Below are positions 7,547 to 16,449 of a DNA stretch of 64,000 nt, piece after piece (position 1 is the stretch's first letter; each line of letters begins with the position of its first letter). This stretch comes from Streptomyces sp. Edi4 (GTDB lineage Bacteria > Actinomycetota > Actinomycetes > Streptomycetales > Streptomycetaceae). The stretch lies in the NCBI RefSeq assembly GCF_040253615.1, contig NZ_JBEJGY010000004.1:868001-932000 (forward strand). Reading direction: 5' to 3'. The notes beneath the pieces were generated by a model. It saw only the letters and a program-made list of their open reading frames with translations. It was not told the DNA's origin and made no database searches. A program made the position numbers and the translations under genes.

Positions 7547-9068
7547 GATGGTGCGACTCGCTTTCGTTTTCCGATGCGGCATGGCTCGCGAGGACGCCGG
7601 TCTTGTGGCGCTGGACGAACCAGTAGTAGGCGAAGCCGCCGAGCAGGACGGCTCCGACGAAGAGGAAGGCGCCCCAGCGCAGGTACCAGTGGTAGGGCGC
7701 GGTGGCGTTGTAGACCTCGGCGCGGGGCCAGGCCAGGTTGAGGGTCATCGCGCCGCCCCACAGCACGCCGAGGATGTTCACCGGCAGGCCCCAGCGGCCG
7801 AGCGAGAACTTGCCGTCGCCGGCCGGGGTCCACTTGCCGCGCAGGCGCGCGATGAGCATCGGCAGGGTGACCAGGAGGTAGGCCACGTAGATCATGATGA
7901 TGCCGATGCTGGTGACGACCGAGAAGATCTGCGGCTGACGGATGTTCACGAGCAGGATCACCAGGGCCAGTACGCCGATCACGACGGCGGGCAGCACGGG
8001 CGTCTGGAAGCGCGGGCTGACCTTGGCCATCAGGGACGCGGCGGGCAGGTTGTTGTCCCGCGACATCGCGAAGGCGAGGCGGATGGCGGCGGTGTGCACG
8101 GCGAGCGCGCACACGGTGACCGCGATCAGGACGCACCAGAGCATGAGCTTTCCGCCGGTGTCGCCGAGCACGTCGAGCACCACGTACTGGAGGCCGTCGC
8201 TGGTGATGCCCTTGCCGTCGAGGCTGGAGACGCTCATCAGGGCGAGGATCAGGATCAGGCCGCCGAGCACGAACGAGGCGAGCAGGGCGCGCAGGATGGC
8301 ACGCGGCGCGTTGCGGGAGGGGTCGACGGACTCCTCGCCGAGCGAGGCGGCCGTGTCGAAGCCGTACATCACGTAGGCGGAGGCAAGCGCGGCGGTCAGG
8401 AAGGCGCCCATGTAGCCGAAGCTGCCGCTGCCGCCGTGGCCGTGGGTGTCGAGGACGACGGAGGGGCCGCGTACGACGTGGACGGCGAACAGGACGATCA
8501 GGACGACGGTGGCGACGAGTTCGAGGAAGACACCGGCGGTGTTGATGCGGGCCATCAGCTTGACGCCGAAGGCGTTCACCAGGGTGGTGAAGAGGATCAG
8601 GACGGCGGCGAGGATGACGGCGTTGGTGGCCACGTCATAGGTGCCGGTGCCGTCGCCGACGATCTGGAAGACCTTGGAGATCTGCGGCAGGGTCGCCTGG
8701 TAGGCGAGCGCGACCGCCGCGATCGAGACGATGGAGGCGATCAGCATCATCCAGCCGGCCAGCCAGCCGACGTGCGGGCCGCCGAGCTTCTTGGCCCAGT
8801 TGTAGACCGAGCCGGCCACCGGGTACTTGGCGGCGAGTTCCGCGAAGCACAGGGCGACCATCAGCTGGCCGACGAACACCAGCGGCCAGGACCACCAGTA
8901 GGCGGGACCGCCGAAGCCGAAGCCGAAGTAGAACAGCTGGAAGGTGCCGGTGAGGATCGAGATGTAGCTGATGCCGGCGGCGAAGGTGTGGAAGTTGCCG
9001 AGCGTGCGTTTGAGTTCGGGTCTGTAACCGAACTCCCGGAGATCGTCGTCATCCTTCGTCATGCTCAT
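7527..9068 (-). CDS. APC-superfamily amino acid/amine permease
   Basis: A 513-residue integral membrane protein with about 12 hydrophobic helices, preceded by GGAG. The N-terminus REFGYRPELKRTLGNFHTFA and the helix-1 GISYISILTG pattern belong to the APC family branch that includes GABA, choline and amino-acid permeases of yeast Bat/Uga4 type. It sits between the betaine aldehyde dehydrogenase (84 bp upstream) and the choline dehydrogenase (20-nt overlap downstream), so uptake of choline or a related amine is the likely role. The C-terminal tail is His-rich (ESESHHHADTVH). The substrate is inferred from the operon only. Confidence 0.88.
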   Translation of the reverse strand: MSMTKDDDDLREFGYRPELKRTLGNFHTFAAGISYISILTGTFQLFYFGFGFGGPAYWWSWPLVFVGQLMVALCFAELAAKYPVAGSVYNWAKKLGGPHVGWLAGWMMLIASIVSIAAVALAYQATLPQISKVFQIVGDGTGTYDVATNAVILAAVLILFTTLVNAFGVKLMARINTAGVFLELVATVVLIVLFAVHVVRGPSVVLDTHGHGGSGSFGYMGAFLTAALASAYVMYGFDTAASLGEESVDPSRNAPRAILRALLASFVLGGLILILALMSVSSLDGKGITSDGLQYVVLDVLGDTGGKLMLWCVLIAVTVCALAVHTAAIRLAFAMSRDNNLPAASLMAKVSPRFQTPVLPAVVIGVLALVILLVNIRQPQIFSVVTSIGIIMIYVAYLLVTLPMLIARLRGKWTPAGDGKFSLGRWGLPVNILGVLWGGAMTLNLAWPRAEVYNATAPYHWYLRWGAFLFVGAVLLGGFAYYWFVQRHKTGVLASHAASENESESHHHADTVH

Positions 9069-9152
9069 GACCAGGCTCCAAGTAGGCAGGGATGCAGGAG
9101 GGGCACGGATGCGGTGGCCGGCCGTCCGCGTGGACGGCCGGCCTTCAGCGGC

Positions 9153-10640
9153 TCAGCTCTCGAACCACCCCTGGGGCGCCGGGTCCGTGTTGCGCCAGAT
9201 GTGCTTGGTCTCCTGATACTCGGCCAGGCCCGCGGGACCGAGTTCGCGTCCCGTCCCGGACTGCTTGTAACCGCCCCATTCGGCCTGGGGAACGTAGGGA
9301 TGGAAGTCGTTGATCCATACGGTGCCGAGCCGCAGCCCCGCCGCGACGCGGTGCGCCTTCGCCTCGTCGGTGGTCCACACCGCGCCGGCCAGGCCGTAGA
9401 CCGTGTCGTTGGCCAGGCGCACGGCCTCGTCCTCGGCGGTGAAGCGCTCCACCGTCAGGACCGGCCCGAAGGACTCGTCGCGTACGACGCTCATGTCGCT
9501 GCGGCACTCGTCCAAAATGGTCGGCGGGTAGTAGTAACCGGCCTCCAGTTCGGGGGAGTCGGGGCGCTCGCCGCCGCAGCGCAGCACGGCGCCCTCGGAG
9601 ATTCCGGCGGCGACGTACGCCTCGACCTTGTCGCGGTGGGCGGCGGAGATCAGCGGTCCCGTCTCGGCCCGCTCGTCGAAGGGGCCCCCGAGGCGGATGC
9701 GGCCCGCGCGGCGCACGAGTTCGTCCACGAAGCGGTCGTGCAGCGCGTCCTCGACCAGGAGCCGGGTGCCGGCCGAGCAGACCTGACCGGAGTGCAGGAA
9801 CACCGCGGTGAGCGCGTTGTCCACGGCGGCGTCGAAGCTCGCCTCGCTCGCCGCGACATCGGCGAAGACGACATTGGGGTTCTTGCCGCCGAGTTCGAGC
9901 GCGGTCTTCTTCACGGTGGGCGCCGCGGCCGCCATGATGCGGCGGCCGGTCACCAGGCCGCCGGTGAAGGAGACGAGGTCCACGTCGGGGTGGTCGGCCA
10001 GCGGCGCGCCGGCTTCGGCGCCCGCGCCGAGCACCAGGTTGGCCACGCCCGCCGGAAGGCCCGCGTCGGCCAGGAGCTTCATGAGGTGGATGGCCGTGTG
10101 CGGGGTCAGCTCGCTGGGCTTGAGGACGAAGGTGTTGCCGGCGCCGATCGCCGGGGCCACCTTCCAGGCGGTCTGGAGCAGCGGGTAGTTCCACGGCGTG
10201 ATGAGCCCGCAGACCCCGACCGGCTCCCGCACGACGCGGCTGTCGACGACCGGGTTGCCGGTGTCGACGACACGGCCCGCGCCCTCGGAGGTGACGAGCG
10301 TGGCGAAGTAGCGGAAGCACCCCGCGATGTCGTCCATGTCGTAACGGGACTCGACGATGCGCTTGCCGGTGTCGAGGGATTCGGCGCGCGCCAGGATCTC
10401 CTTGTCGCGCACCAGCAGGTCGGCCACGCGCAGGAGCAGCGCACCGCGCTCGGCCGGGGCCGTCCTCGGCCACGGTCCGTGGTCGAAGGCGGCTCGGGCC
10501 GCGGCGATGGCGTGCTCGGTGTCCTTGGGGCCGGCCTCGTCGACGGTGGCGACCAGGGTGTTGTCGGCCGGACACCGGATCTCGCGGGTCCGCCCGTCGA
10601 CGGCGGCTCTCCACTGGCCGTCGATGTAGAGCTCGGGCAT
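9153..10640 (-). CDS. betB: Betaine-aldehyde-dehydrogenase-type aldehyde dehydrogenase
   Basis: A 495-residue NAD(P)-dependent aldehyde dehydrogenase. Visible family marks are [13 protein letters not shown], the nucleotide-binding [12 protein letters not shown], the general-base Glu in LELGGKNPN, the nucleophilic Cys in [11 protein letters not shown] and the closing [20 protein letters not shown] at ATG 10640 follows a GGAGG site; the 84 additional residues of the longer frame are not supported. It is the first gene of a three-gene minus-strand operon and would convert betaine aldehyde to the osmoprotectant glycine betaine. Other aldehydes remain possible because this family is broad. Confidence 0.88.
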   Translation of the reverse strand: MPELYIDGQWRAAVDGRTREIRCPADNTLVATVDEAGPKDTEHAIAAARAAFDHGPWPRTAPAERGALLLRVADLLVRDKEILARAESLDTGKRIVESRYDMDDIAGCFRYFATLVTSEGAGRVVDTGNPVVDSRVVREPVGVCGLITPWNYPLLQTAWKVAPAIGAGNTFVLKPSELTPHTAIHLMKLLADAGLPAGVANLVLGAGAEAGAPLADHPDVDLVSFTGGLVTGRRIMAAAAPTVKKTALELGGKNPNVVFADVAASEASFDAAVDNALTAVFLHSGQVCSAGTRLLVEDALHDRFVDELVRRAGRIRLGGPFDERAETGPLISAAHRDKVEAYVAAGISEGAVLRCGGERPDSPELEAGYYYPPTILDECRSDMSVVRDESFGPVLTVERFTAEDEAVRLANDTVYGLAGAVWTTDEAKAHRVAAGLRLGTVWINDFHPYVPQAEWGGYKQSGTGRELGPAGLAEYQETKHIWRNTDPAPQGWFES

Positions 10641-10922
10641 GGTTCGGATCCTCCGATGCGGTGCTGGGACAGGGCCACCTGCGCCCCTGCCCGGCCGTGC
10701 GGGGAACATGCCGAAAAAATCACCCGACGTGACCGGCGTCACTTTCTGTGGTCTTCGCAGGTCAGAGGCGCACACCTGGTTACTTACGGTCACGCCGCCC
10801 GGTGCGCCAGCCTCCCGCGAGGCGGGTGGCGCACGGAATGTGAGACCGCTGCGCCCCTTCCCGGCCGCTTGGGCATACTGCGCGTCGGCCATTGATCACG
10901 TCCAGCCTCCAGGGGAGCAGCC

Positions 10923-11519
10923 ATGGTTGACCGGAGCACCAGCGCGAGGGCCGTCTTCCGGACGGTCGCCGAAGCCGGCCCCGACGCGCTCGACCGGCTG
11001 CGCGCCGCCGAGGCCGCACTCCAGGAGGCGATCGCCCCCGCGGGCGGCGACTTCGACTTCGCCGCCGTGCGCGCGGCCGCCCGCGCCCTGCCCGACAGCA
11101 CCCTCGTCAAAATCATCCCGGGCTTCGGCCTCCAGGAGACCGCGCCGGTCCAGGTCATGGTGCTCACGCTGAAGCAGGCTGTGCGTCAGGCCCTGGTCGA
11201 GCCGTTCGCCAACCCCGCCTTCTGGGAGCGTACGGACGCCGCGCTCGCCCAAGTCTTCCTCGGCCTGGGCGAACAGGAAGGAGCACCCCACCTCGGCTTC
11301 CGGGAGAGCGCGGAGGGCGCCCGCTACTTCTGCGATCTGCTCTTCGCGCTTCAGGACGAGGAGACCGCGGGCGACCTCTGCCTCGTGGCGTTCCACGTGG
11401 AGGTGACCGTGGCCGCCGACCGGGCGACGCTCCTGTCGCTGAGCGCCGAGGACACGGCCGCGGTCACCCTGCGTGTCGACGCGGTCAGCGTCCGGCAGAA
11501 GCTCGCCCCCCGCGCCTGA
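10923..11519 (+). CDS. Cyt-like (cytolytic delta-endotoxin family) protein
   Basis: A 198-residue protein with no signal peptide or membrane helix. From memory of Bacillus thuringiensis Cyt1/Cyt2, it lines up along most of its length. An N-terminal FDFAAVRAAARALPD matches the Cyt helix FNFSEALRIANGIPN; LKQAVRQAL matches LLKQTVQDN; NPAFWERTDAALAQVF matches VNEFWDRVADTVTAAF. ARYFCDLLFALQDEETAG matches the Cyt NYYYNILFAIQNEETG block, and a closing strand pair follows. Cyt proteins insert into membranes rich in unsaturated phospholipids and lyse insect cells. The start is ATG 10923, 282 bp from the divergent betB start; it converges on the alpha-galactosidase with only 8 bp between the genes. Family membership looks good; toxicity is untested. 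Confidence 0.8.
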   Translation: MVDRSTSARAVFRTVAEAGPDALDRLRAAEAALQEAIAPAGGDFDFAAVRAAARALPDSTLVKIIPGFGLQETAPVQVMVLTLKQAVRQALVEPFANPAFWERTDAALAQVFLGLGEQEGAPHLGFRESAEGARYFCDLLFALQDEETAGDLCLVAFHVEVTVAADRATLLSLSAEDTAAVTLRVDAVSVRQKLAPRA

Positions 11520-11527
11520 CACGGCTG

Positions 11528-13228
11528 TCACACGGGCAGGGCCCAGGTCTGGTTGGCCTGCCGCGCCCCGCACGCCCAGGTGTCCAGTTTGGTGCCCGGA
11601 GCCGTGCCTCCTGCGTACACATCGAGGCAGAGCCCCGATCCGGCGTTGACCAGCGCGCCGTCCGGGTCGGCCGTCCAGCGCTGGGCCGCGTCGCCCGCGC
11701 AGTCCGACAGAACGGCCGCGTCGCCCGCGCCGCCGCTCGCCGTCAAGCACTTGCCCAGGGCCCGCACGGTCGAGTCGTGGGCCAGGGTCCAGCGCTGGTC
11801 GGCGCCGCCGGCGCAGGTGGAGAGGATCACCGGGGTGGCGTTCGCGGTGCCGTCTGTCGCCACGGCCGCGCAGTTGGCGCCGTTGCCGGTGAGCTGCCCG
11901 GTGGGTACGGCGGCGGCGCAGCCACTGCCCGGGGTGAGCCGCCAGATCGCGGTGCCGTGCGCGGGAATGGTCGCGCTCAGCGCGGACGAGGTGGTCGAAC
12001 GGGCGCCGCTCCACAGGTTCTTGGCGCTCACCCGGCAGCCGGGCAGGCCGACCGAGGCGAGGGTGGTGGACACGGTCCGCGCCGACGAGGAGCGGTTGAG
12101 CACGGCCACGGCCCGGTCGCCGCCCGCGAGCGGGCGCGCCAGCACGTCGGTCGTGCCGTCGGTGGACACCATCCCCGCCTGCCGCCCGAGGCTGTCCTGG
12201 TCGATGGCGATGAGGGCCCTGTTGCCGAGGGCCGAGAGCCCGGCCGGGGTGAGGGAGGCCACGTCGGAGGAGAGGATCAGCGGGGCGGCCATCATCGCCC
12301 AGAGCGCCACCTGGCTGCGCGATTCTTCGGCGCTCAGACCGGGATCGCCGGCGAGCAGGAAGTCGGGGTCGTTCCAGTTGCCCGGTCCAGCGTAGCGGCC
12401 GATCCAGCGGTTGTAGCCGTAGTTGTGCAGCACGCTCGCCCAGCGGCTGGTGCCGGGATGGGCGGGGTTGTAGACGGCGATGTCGGTGCCCTCGCGCCAG
12501 AGCTGGCCGTCCTTGCCGACCCAGGAGAGCACGGAGAACCAGTCCGAGCTGCCCCATTCGCCGTTCGGCTGGAAGTAGGCGGGCGCCGATTCGGAGAAGA
12601 CGATGTCACGCCCGGAGTCCGCGATGGCGTCGGCCTCGCGGTCGTACGCCTGGCGGTAGGCCTCCTCCTTGGTCTGGCCCGGGGCCACGTACATGTTGCA
12701 GCCGTCGAGCTTGAGGTAGTCCACACCCCAGGAGGCGAAGGTGTCGGTGTCCTCGGCGAAGTGGTCGCCGCCTCCTCCCTGGGGGCGTCCGCTGCCGGGG
12801 TAGCCCTCGCAGGTGGCGGAGCCGGCGTCCTCGTAGATGCCGAACTTCAGACCACGGGAGTGCAGGTAGGAGCCGAGCCAGGCCATGCCGTGCGGGAAGC
12901 GCTCCGGGTCGGCGACGAGGTCGCCCGCGGCGTCGCGGCTCTTGGCCATCCAGCAGTCGTCCACCGTCACCGTGGTGTAGCCCTTGGCGGCGAGGCCCGA
13001 GGAGACCAGGGCGTCGGCGTTGCGCACGACGGTCGCTTCGCTGATGTCGCACATGTAATGGGCCCAGTTGTTCCAGCCCATGGGCGGGGCGGCGGCCAGG
13101 GGCGCGCCACGGGGCGCGGAGGGCGCCGGCGCCGTCGAGGCGTACGCCCCGGCTGCGCTCAGCGGGACGGCGAGGGCCGCGGCGAGCAGGGCCGCGATTC
13201 TCCTGCGGCGGGTGGGAAGTGACGGCAC
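11528..13228 (-). CDS. Secreted GH27 alpha-galactosidase with ricin-type lectin domain
   Basis: A 566-residue exported glycoside hydrolase. Residues 1-30 form a signal peptide (RRRR, then a long Ala/Leu core). The GH27 catalytic domain begins with PPMGWNNWAHYMC near residue 49. The nucleophile is Asp175 in YLKLDGC and the probable acid/base is Asp249 in WREGTDI; WNDPDFLL follows. A small beta domain leads to a C-terminal ricin-B (CBM13) trefoil of about 125 residues with repeated Q-x-W motifs (QRWTL, QRWTA, QTWAL). It should release alpha-galactose from plant galactomannan or raffinose sugars, the lectin binding polysaccharide. The GTG at 13228 has AAGGAA upstream; the longer frame would add 192 low-complexity residues. 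Confidence 0.92.
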   Translation of the reverse strand: MPSLPTRRRRIAALLAAALAVPLSAAGAYASTAPAPSAPRGAPLAAAPPMGWNNWAHYMCDISEATVVRNADALVSSGLAAKGYTTVTVDDCWMAKSRDAAGDLVADPERFPHGMAWLGSYLHSRGLKFGIYEDAGSATCEGYPGSGRPQGGGGDHFAEDTDTFASWGVDYLKLDGCNMYVAPGQTKEEAYRQAYDREADAIADSGRDIVFSESAPAYFQPNGEWGSSDWFSVLSWVGKDGQLWREGTDIAVYNPAHPGTSRWASVLHNYGYNRWIGRYAGPGNWNDPDFLLAGDPGLSAEESRSQVALWAMMAAPLILSSDVASLTPAGLSALGNRALIAIDQDSLGRQAGMVSTDGTTDVLARPLAGGDRAVAVLNRSSSARTVSTTLASVGLPGCRVSAKNLWSGARSTTSSALSATIPAHGTAIWRLTPGSGCAAAVPTGQLTGNGANCAAVATDGTANATPVILSTCAGGADQRWTLAHDSTVRALGKCLTASGGAGDAAVLSDCAGDAAQRWTADPDGALVNAGSGLCLDVYAGGTAPGTKLDTWACGARQANQTWALPV

Positions 13229-14069
13229 GACAGATTCCTTCCTGGCCCGGCCGGCGGGGCCCGGGCGCCATGCGTGAGGAGGGCAGGGGAAGGTGCCGAT
13301 CCCGCCGGCACGAGCCTGCCGGAGGGCACCCGCCAGTGCAGTACTGACGCTCGTTGTTGTCAATGGCTCCCATCGAGCGAGCGGAAACAAGCATCCGCCG
13401 CGCCCGGGGCCGAGCCCGGCATTGCCGAGGCGTGTCCGCGCACGGGCCGGCCGGCCGGGGTGGCCCGCCGGGCGCGGCCCCGTGCAGGCCGGATGCGGGA
13501 TGGCGCCAACTCGCCCGCACAGAGGCCGAGTTGGGGTGCGACCCGGGCGCTGCGAGGTGCCACGATTTCCCGCTTCGCGGACGACCGGCCCGGGCCGCGC
13601 GCGATTGGCGCATTCCAGTTCGTCGGGTGGGGCGGCGCGTGTGGACGACGCCGGGGACCCGGTCGGGCGGGACCTCGCGGCGTGGGCGCGCGAAGCAGCC
13701 GGGGGGACGGTCCGCGCTTCGGCCGCGCGCCGGAACGAGGGTCCCGCCGCCCGGTGACGGTGCGCTGCGACACCTCCCACGCGGGAGGACGGGCTGTCCT
13801 TCAACGCTGCGGCGGATCAAGGTTCCCCCGCCCGGTGGCGGTGCGGTGTGACAGCCGCCACGGCCGCGCGAGCCACAGGGTGCCCGCTGTCCGGGTAGGA
13901 GACCCCTCAGGCACCGGGCCGCCGGGCCACCGGGCCGCCCTCGTCGGATCGAACACTTGCACAAGATTTGTATGACGAATCCGGAACCCTTTGGCCCTCC
14001 GTGCCCATCAGCCCTGATGGAACGAACAGGCAATGCCCTTGGGCCACAGAACCACCCGGAGCGATCGCA
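13229..14069. other. 841-bp intergenic region with direct repeats
   Basis: I find no supported gene here. On the minus strand a TTGACA box (13363-13358) could serve the alpha-galactosidase. Two imperfect direct copies of CCGCCCGGTGACGGTGCG-CTG-TGACA type sequence lie near 13743-13772 and 13825-13854. Just before the esterase gene an AT-rich stretch, ACAAGATTTGTATGACG (13961-13977), is the best candidate promoter area; the same ACAAGATTTG occurs upstream of melC1. Confidence 0.5.
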
Positions 14070-15176
14070 ATGACCCACCCCCGCCAAGGGGCCTATCAGT
14101 CTCGGGGCCACCGCCGGGCCCGTCGCGCCAAGCGCTGGATACTCGGCGTGGTCGCCGTCACCGTGCTCGGCCTGATCGCGTGGCCCGTCCTGAACTATTT
14201 CGACGTGTTCTCCGACAAGGGAGACGCGATCAGTTTTGGTCAGGACGGCGGGGTCGGTGGCGACAAGCCGGGTGGCGGTGGAGGCAAGGCCGACTCCAAG
14301 GTCCTCATGCCGACCGGACCCGAGGCCAAGTTCACGGTGGCCGGCACGGTGCCCGAGAACGGCACCAAGATCGCCGTGACGACCCTGGAGGGCAAGAAGT
14401 CCGGCTTCACGGGCAAGGTGTGGGTCTGGGTCCCGCCGGAGTACAAGGACCCGAAGTACGCCAACAGCGGCTTCCCGGTGATGGTCGCGCTGCCGGGCGG
14501 CGCCGGCTACCCGACCAACTACTGGATGGGTACGGACCTCAAGCTGGAGGCCAGCGTCTCCCAGTGGTCCAAGGAGGGCAAGAGCCTGCCCTTCATCCTC
14601 GCGATGCCGGTGCTCAATCCGCACCCGGACACCGGCGGCCTGTACTGGGACGCCAGTGACATCCCGGGCCAGCCGAAGATGGGCACCTGGCTCACGGAGG
14701 ACGTCCCCGACCTCATCAAGGCCAATTTCCGCACCGTCAACTCCCGCGACGGCTGGGCCTTCATGGGCTCCTCCACCGGCGGCTTCGCGGGCCTCAAGAG
14801 CGTGCTGCAAAAGCCCGGCCAGTTCAAGGCGGTCATCGCCTCGGGCCCCGACATCGTGCCCGACTCCCGCCTGTGGGCCGGTCACGAGAAGGAGAAGGCG
14901 GACAACAATCCCAACCTCCTCGCCCAGAAGCTGATCGCCGCCAAGAGTCCCGACGTCTACCTCGCCTTCCAGGTCGGCACCGTGGGCTCCGACGCGCAGG
15001 CCAAGCCGAAGATCGAGGAGTTCATCTCCAAGTACACCAAGGGCCCGGTGAAGACCAAGCTCAGCGTCATACAGGGCGGCGGGCACAACGCCAAGACGTA
15101 TGTGCCGAACATGGCCGACGGCGGTCTCATCCAGTGGATCAGTGAGCACATGCAGGGCCCCGTTCCCGCCTCATAA
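14070..15176 (+). CDS. Membrane-anchored esterase-family (alpha/beta hydrolase) protein
   Basis: A 368-residue protein with a basic N-terminus (RRARRAKRW), one membrane segment (ILGVVAVTVLGLIAWPVL, about residues 27-44), a Gly/Lys linker and an extracytoplasmic domain of the esterase D / antigen-85-like fold. The nucleophile motif is GSSTGGFAG, and a late GGGHNAKTY supplies the likely catalytic His. Proteins of this group hydrolyse esters or transfer acyl groups, including mycolyl transfer in mycobacteria; streptomycetes make no mycolates, so an esterase role is more likely. The start is ATG 14070 with CGGAG upstream. The signal peptidase gene follows 271 bp downstream. Confidence 0.82.
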   Translation: MTHPRQGAYQSRGHRRARRAKRWILGVVAVTVLGLIAWPVLNYFDVFSDKGDAISFGQDGGVGGDKPGGGGGKADSKVLMPTGPEAKFTVAGTVPENGTKIAVTTLEGKKSGFTGKVWVWVPPEYKDPKYANSGFPVMVALPGGAGYPTNYWMGTDLKLEASVSQWSKEGKSLPFILAMPVLNPHPDTGGLYWDASDIPGQPKMGTWLTEDVPDLIKANFRTVNSRDGWAFMGSSTGGFAGLKSVLQKPGQFKAVIASGPDIVPDSRLWAGHEKEKADNNPNLLAQKLIAAKSPDVYLAFQVGTVGSDAQAKPKIEEFISKYTKGPVKTKLSVIQGGGHNAKTYVPNMADGGLIQWISEHMQGPVPAS

Positions 15177-15215
15177 GCCACCGGCCCGCCGCGCCACCGA
15201 CCCGGGGGCCGCGCC

Positions 15216-15266
15216 GGCCCGAGGTGCGCGCGGGCCCGAGGTGCGCGCCTCAGGCCGGGGTGCGCG
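15216..15266. repeat. GC-rich degenerate tandem repeat
   Basis: GGCCCGAGGTGCGCGC is repeated at 15216 and 15233 (17 bp apart), with a third degenerate copy from 15253, in the leader of the signal peptidase gene. Confidence 0.6.
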
Positions 15267-15447
15267 TCGGGCCCGGATGATGCGCAGGACCGGGGTCCGC
15301 GCCCGCCGGATCGCCCCGCTACGGGAAACATCGCCGGACACTCCCCGGGGCCCTCGTCGATCGGGGGCCCCCGGGAACTACCGTTCGTTGGGCAGTCGTG
15401 GATCGGAGCCGTCCGGGGCTTCGACCACCAAGGACCGGAGGAGCAGC

Positions 15448-16314
15448 GTGGGGAATTCAGCGGTCGGCGCCGGCGGGAGTACGGGGACCGACGGCGAGGA
15501 GCCGGACGAGCCGGGCACCCCCCGGCGGCGTGCCAAGCACCGCTCCTTCTGGAAGGAACTGCCGATCCTCATCGGCGTCGCGCTCGTGCTCGCGCTCCTC
15601 ATCAAGACGTTCCTTGTGCAGGCGTTCTCCATCCCCTCGGAGTCGATGCAGAACACGCTCCAGCCCGGTGACCGGGTGCTCGTCGACAAACTGACCCCCT
15701 GGTTCGGATCGGAACCCGCGCGCGGCGAGGTCGTCGTCTTCCACGATCCCGACAACTGGCTTCAGGACGAGCCGACTTCGCCCCAGAACGTGGTCCAAAA
15801 GGCCCTGTCGTTCATCGGCATCCTGCCGTCGGCCGACGAACACGATCTGATCAAGCGGGTCATCGGGGTGGCCGGGGACACGGTGGAGTGCAAGGGCACC
15901 GGACCCCTCAAGGTCAACGGGAAGCCGCTCGTCGAACCGTACGTCTATCCCGGGAACACGCCGTGCAGCGCCGACCAGGCGGGCGGCCAGTTCAAGGTGA
16001 CCGTGCCCAAGGGCAAGATGTGGGTGATGGGCGACCACCGGCAGAACTCGGCGGACTCCCGCTATCACCAGCAGGACAAGAACCACGGGCTCGTCCCGGT
16101 CGACAAGGCCGTGGGCCGCGCCTTCGTGATCGGCTGGCCCGTCACCCGCTGGGCGACGCTGCCGGTTCCCGACACCTTCGACCAGGCCGGCATCAACACG
16201 GCTGCGGCCCTCGCACCGGGCGCGCTCACCGTCGCCGGGGCGGCCCCGCTGGTGCTGTGGCGCCGCCGGCGCGCCCTGACCGCGACGCCCGCCGCTCCGA
16301 ACGGTGACGTCTGA
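15448..16314 (+). CDS. lepB: Type I signal peptidase
   Basis: A 288-residue S26A signal peptidase that cleaves Sec and Tat signal peptides on the outer face of the membrane. The N-terminal 36 residues are acidic then basic, followed by one membrane helix (PILIGVALVLALLIKTFLV). Box B SIPSESM carries the nucleophile Ser66, box D DLIKRVIG carries the general base Lys136, and box E is MGDHRQNSADSR. A second C-terminal membrane helix (AALAPGALTVAGAAPLVLW) ends in RRRRA, a topology known for some Streptomyces Sip proteins. The start is GTG 15448 after GGAGGAG. The usual Streptomyces sip cluster next to rplS is absent, so this is a stand-alone copy among secreted-protein genes. Confidence 0.95.
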   Translation: MGNSAVGAGGSTGTDGEEPDEPGTPRRRAKHRSFWKELPILIGVALVLALLIKTFLVQAFSIPSESMQNTLQPGDRVLVDKLTPWFGSEPARGEVVVFHDPDNWLQDEPTSPQNVVQKALSFIGILPSADEHDLIKRVIGVAGDTVECKGTGPLKVNGKPLVEPYVYPGNTPCSADQAGGQFKVTVPKGKMWVMGDHRQNSADSRYHQQDKNHGLVPVDKAVGRAFVIGWPVTRWATLPVPDTFDQAGINTAAALAPGALTVAGAAPLVLWRRRRALTATPAAPNGDV

Positions 16315-16375
16315 CGCCCGGGTGACGTCCGATGCCCGGGTGACGTCCGATGCCCGGGTGACGTCTGACGCCGAC
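16304..16375. repeat. Four-copy 18-bp tandem repeat overlapping lepB stop
   Basis: GTGACGTCYGAYGCCCGG is repeated four times at 18-bp spacing, starting at 16304, 16322, 16340 and 16358. The first copy includes the last codons and stop of the signal peptidase gene, so the array looks like a slippage duplication of its 3' end. Confidence 0.9.
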
Positions 16376-16449
16376 CCGCGTCACGCCGGTCGCGCCCCTG
16401 CGAGCCGCACCCGGTCACAAAGGCGGTGGGGGGCGTCGTCGGCGGCCCG

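Noticed and set aside
7512..10895. A 1127-residue open frame on the plus strand
   Set aside because: It is antisense to the bet operon, very rich in Gly/Asp/His/Gln, has no recognisable domain, and arises from GC codon bias opposite three well-supported genes.
13274..13975. A 233-residue open frame in the long gap, with a repeated RPVxVRCD pattern
   Set aside because: Arg/Gly/Ala-rich composition typical of random GC-rich frames, no ribosome site, and the pattern is explained by the DNA direct repeats.
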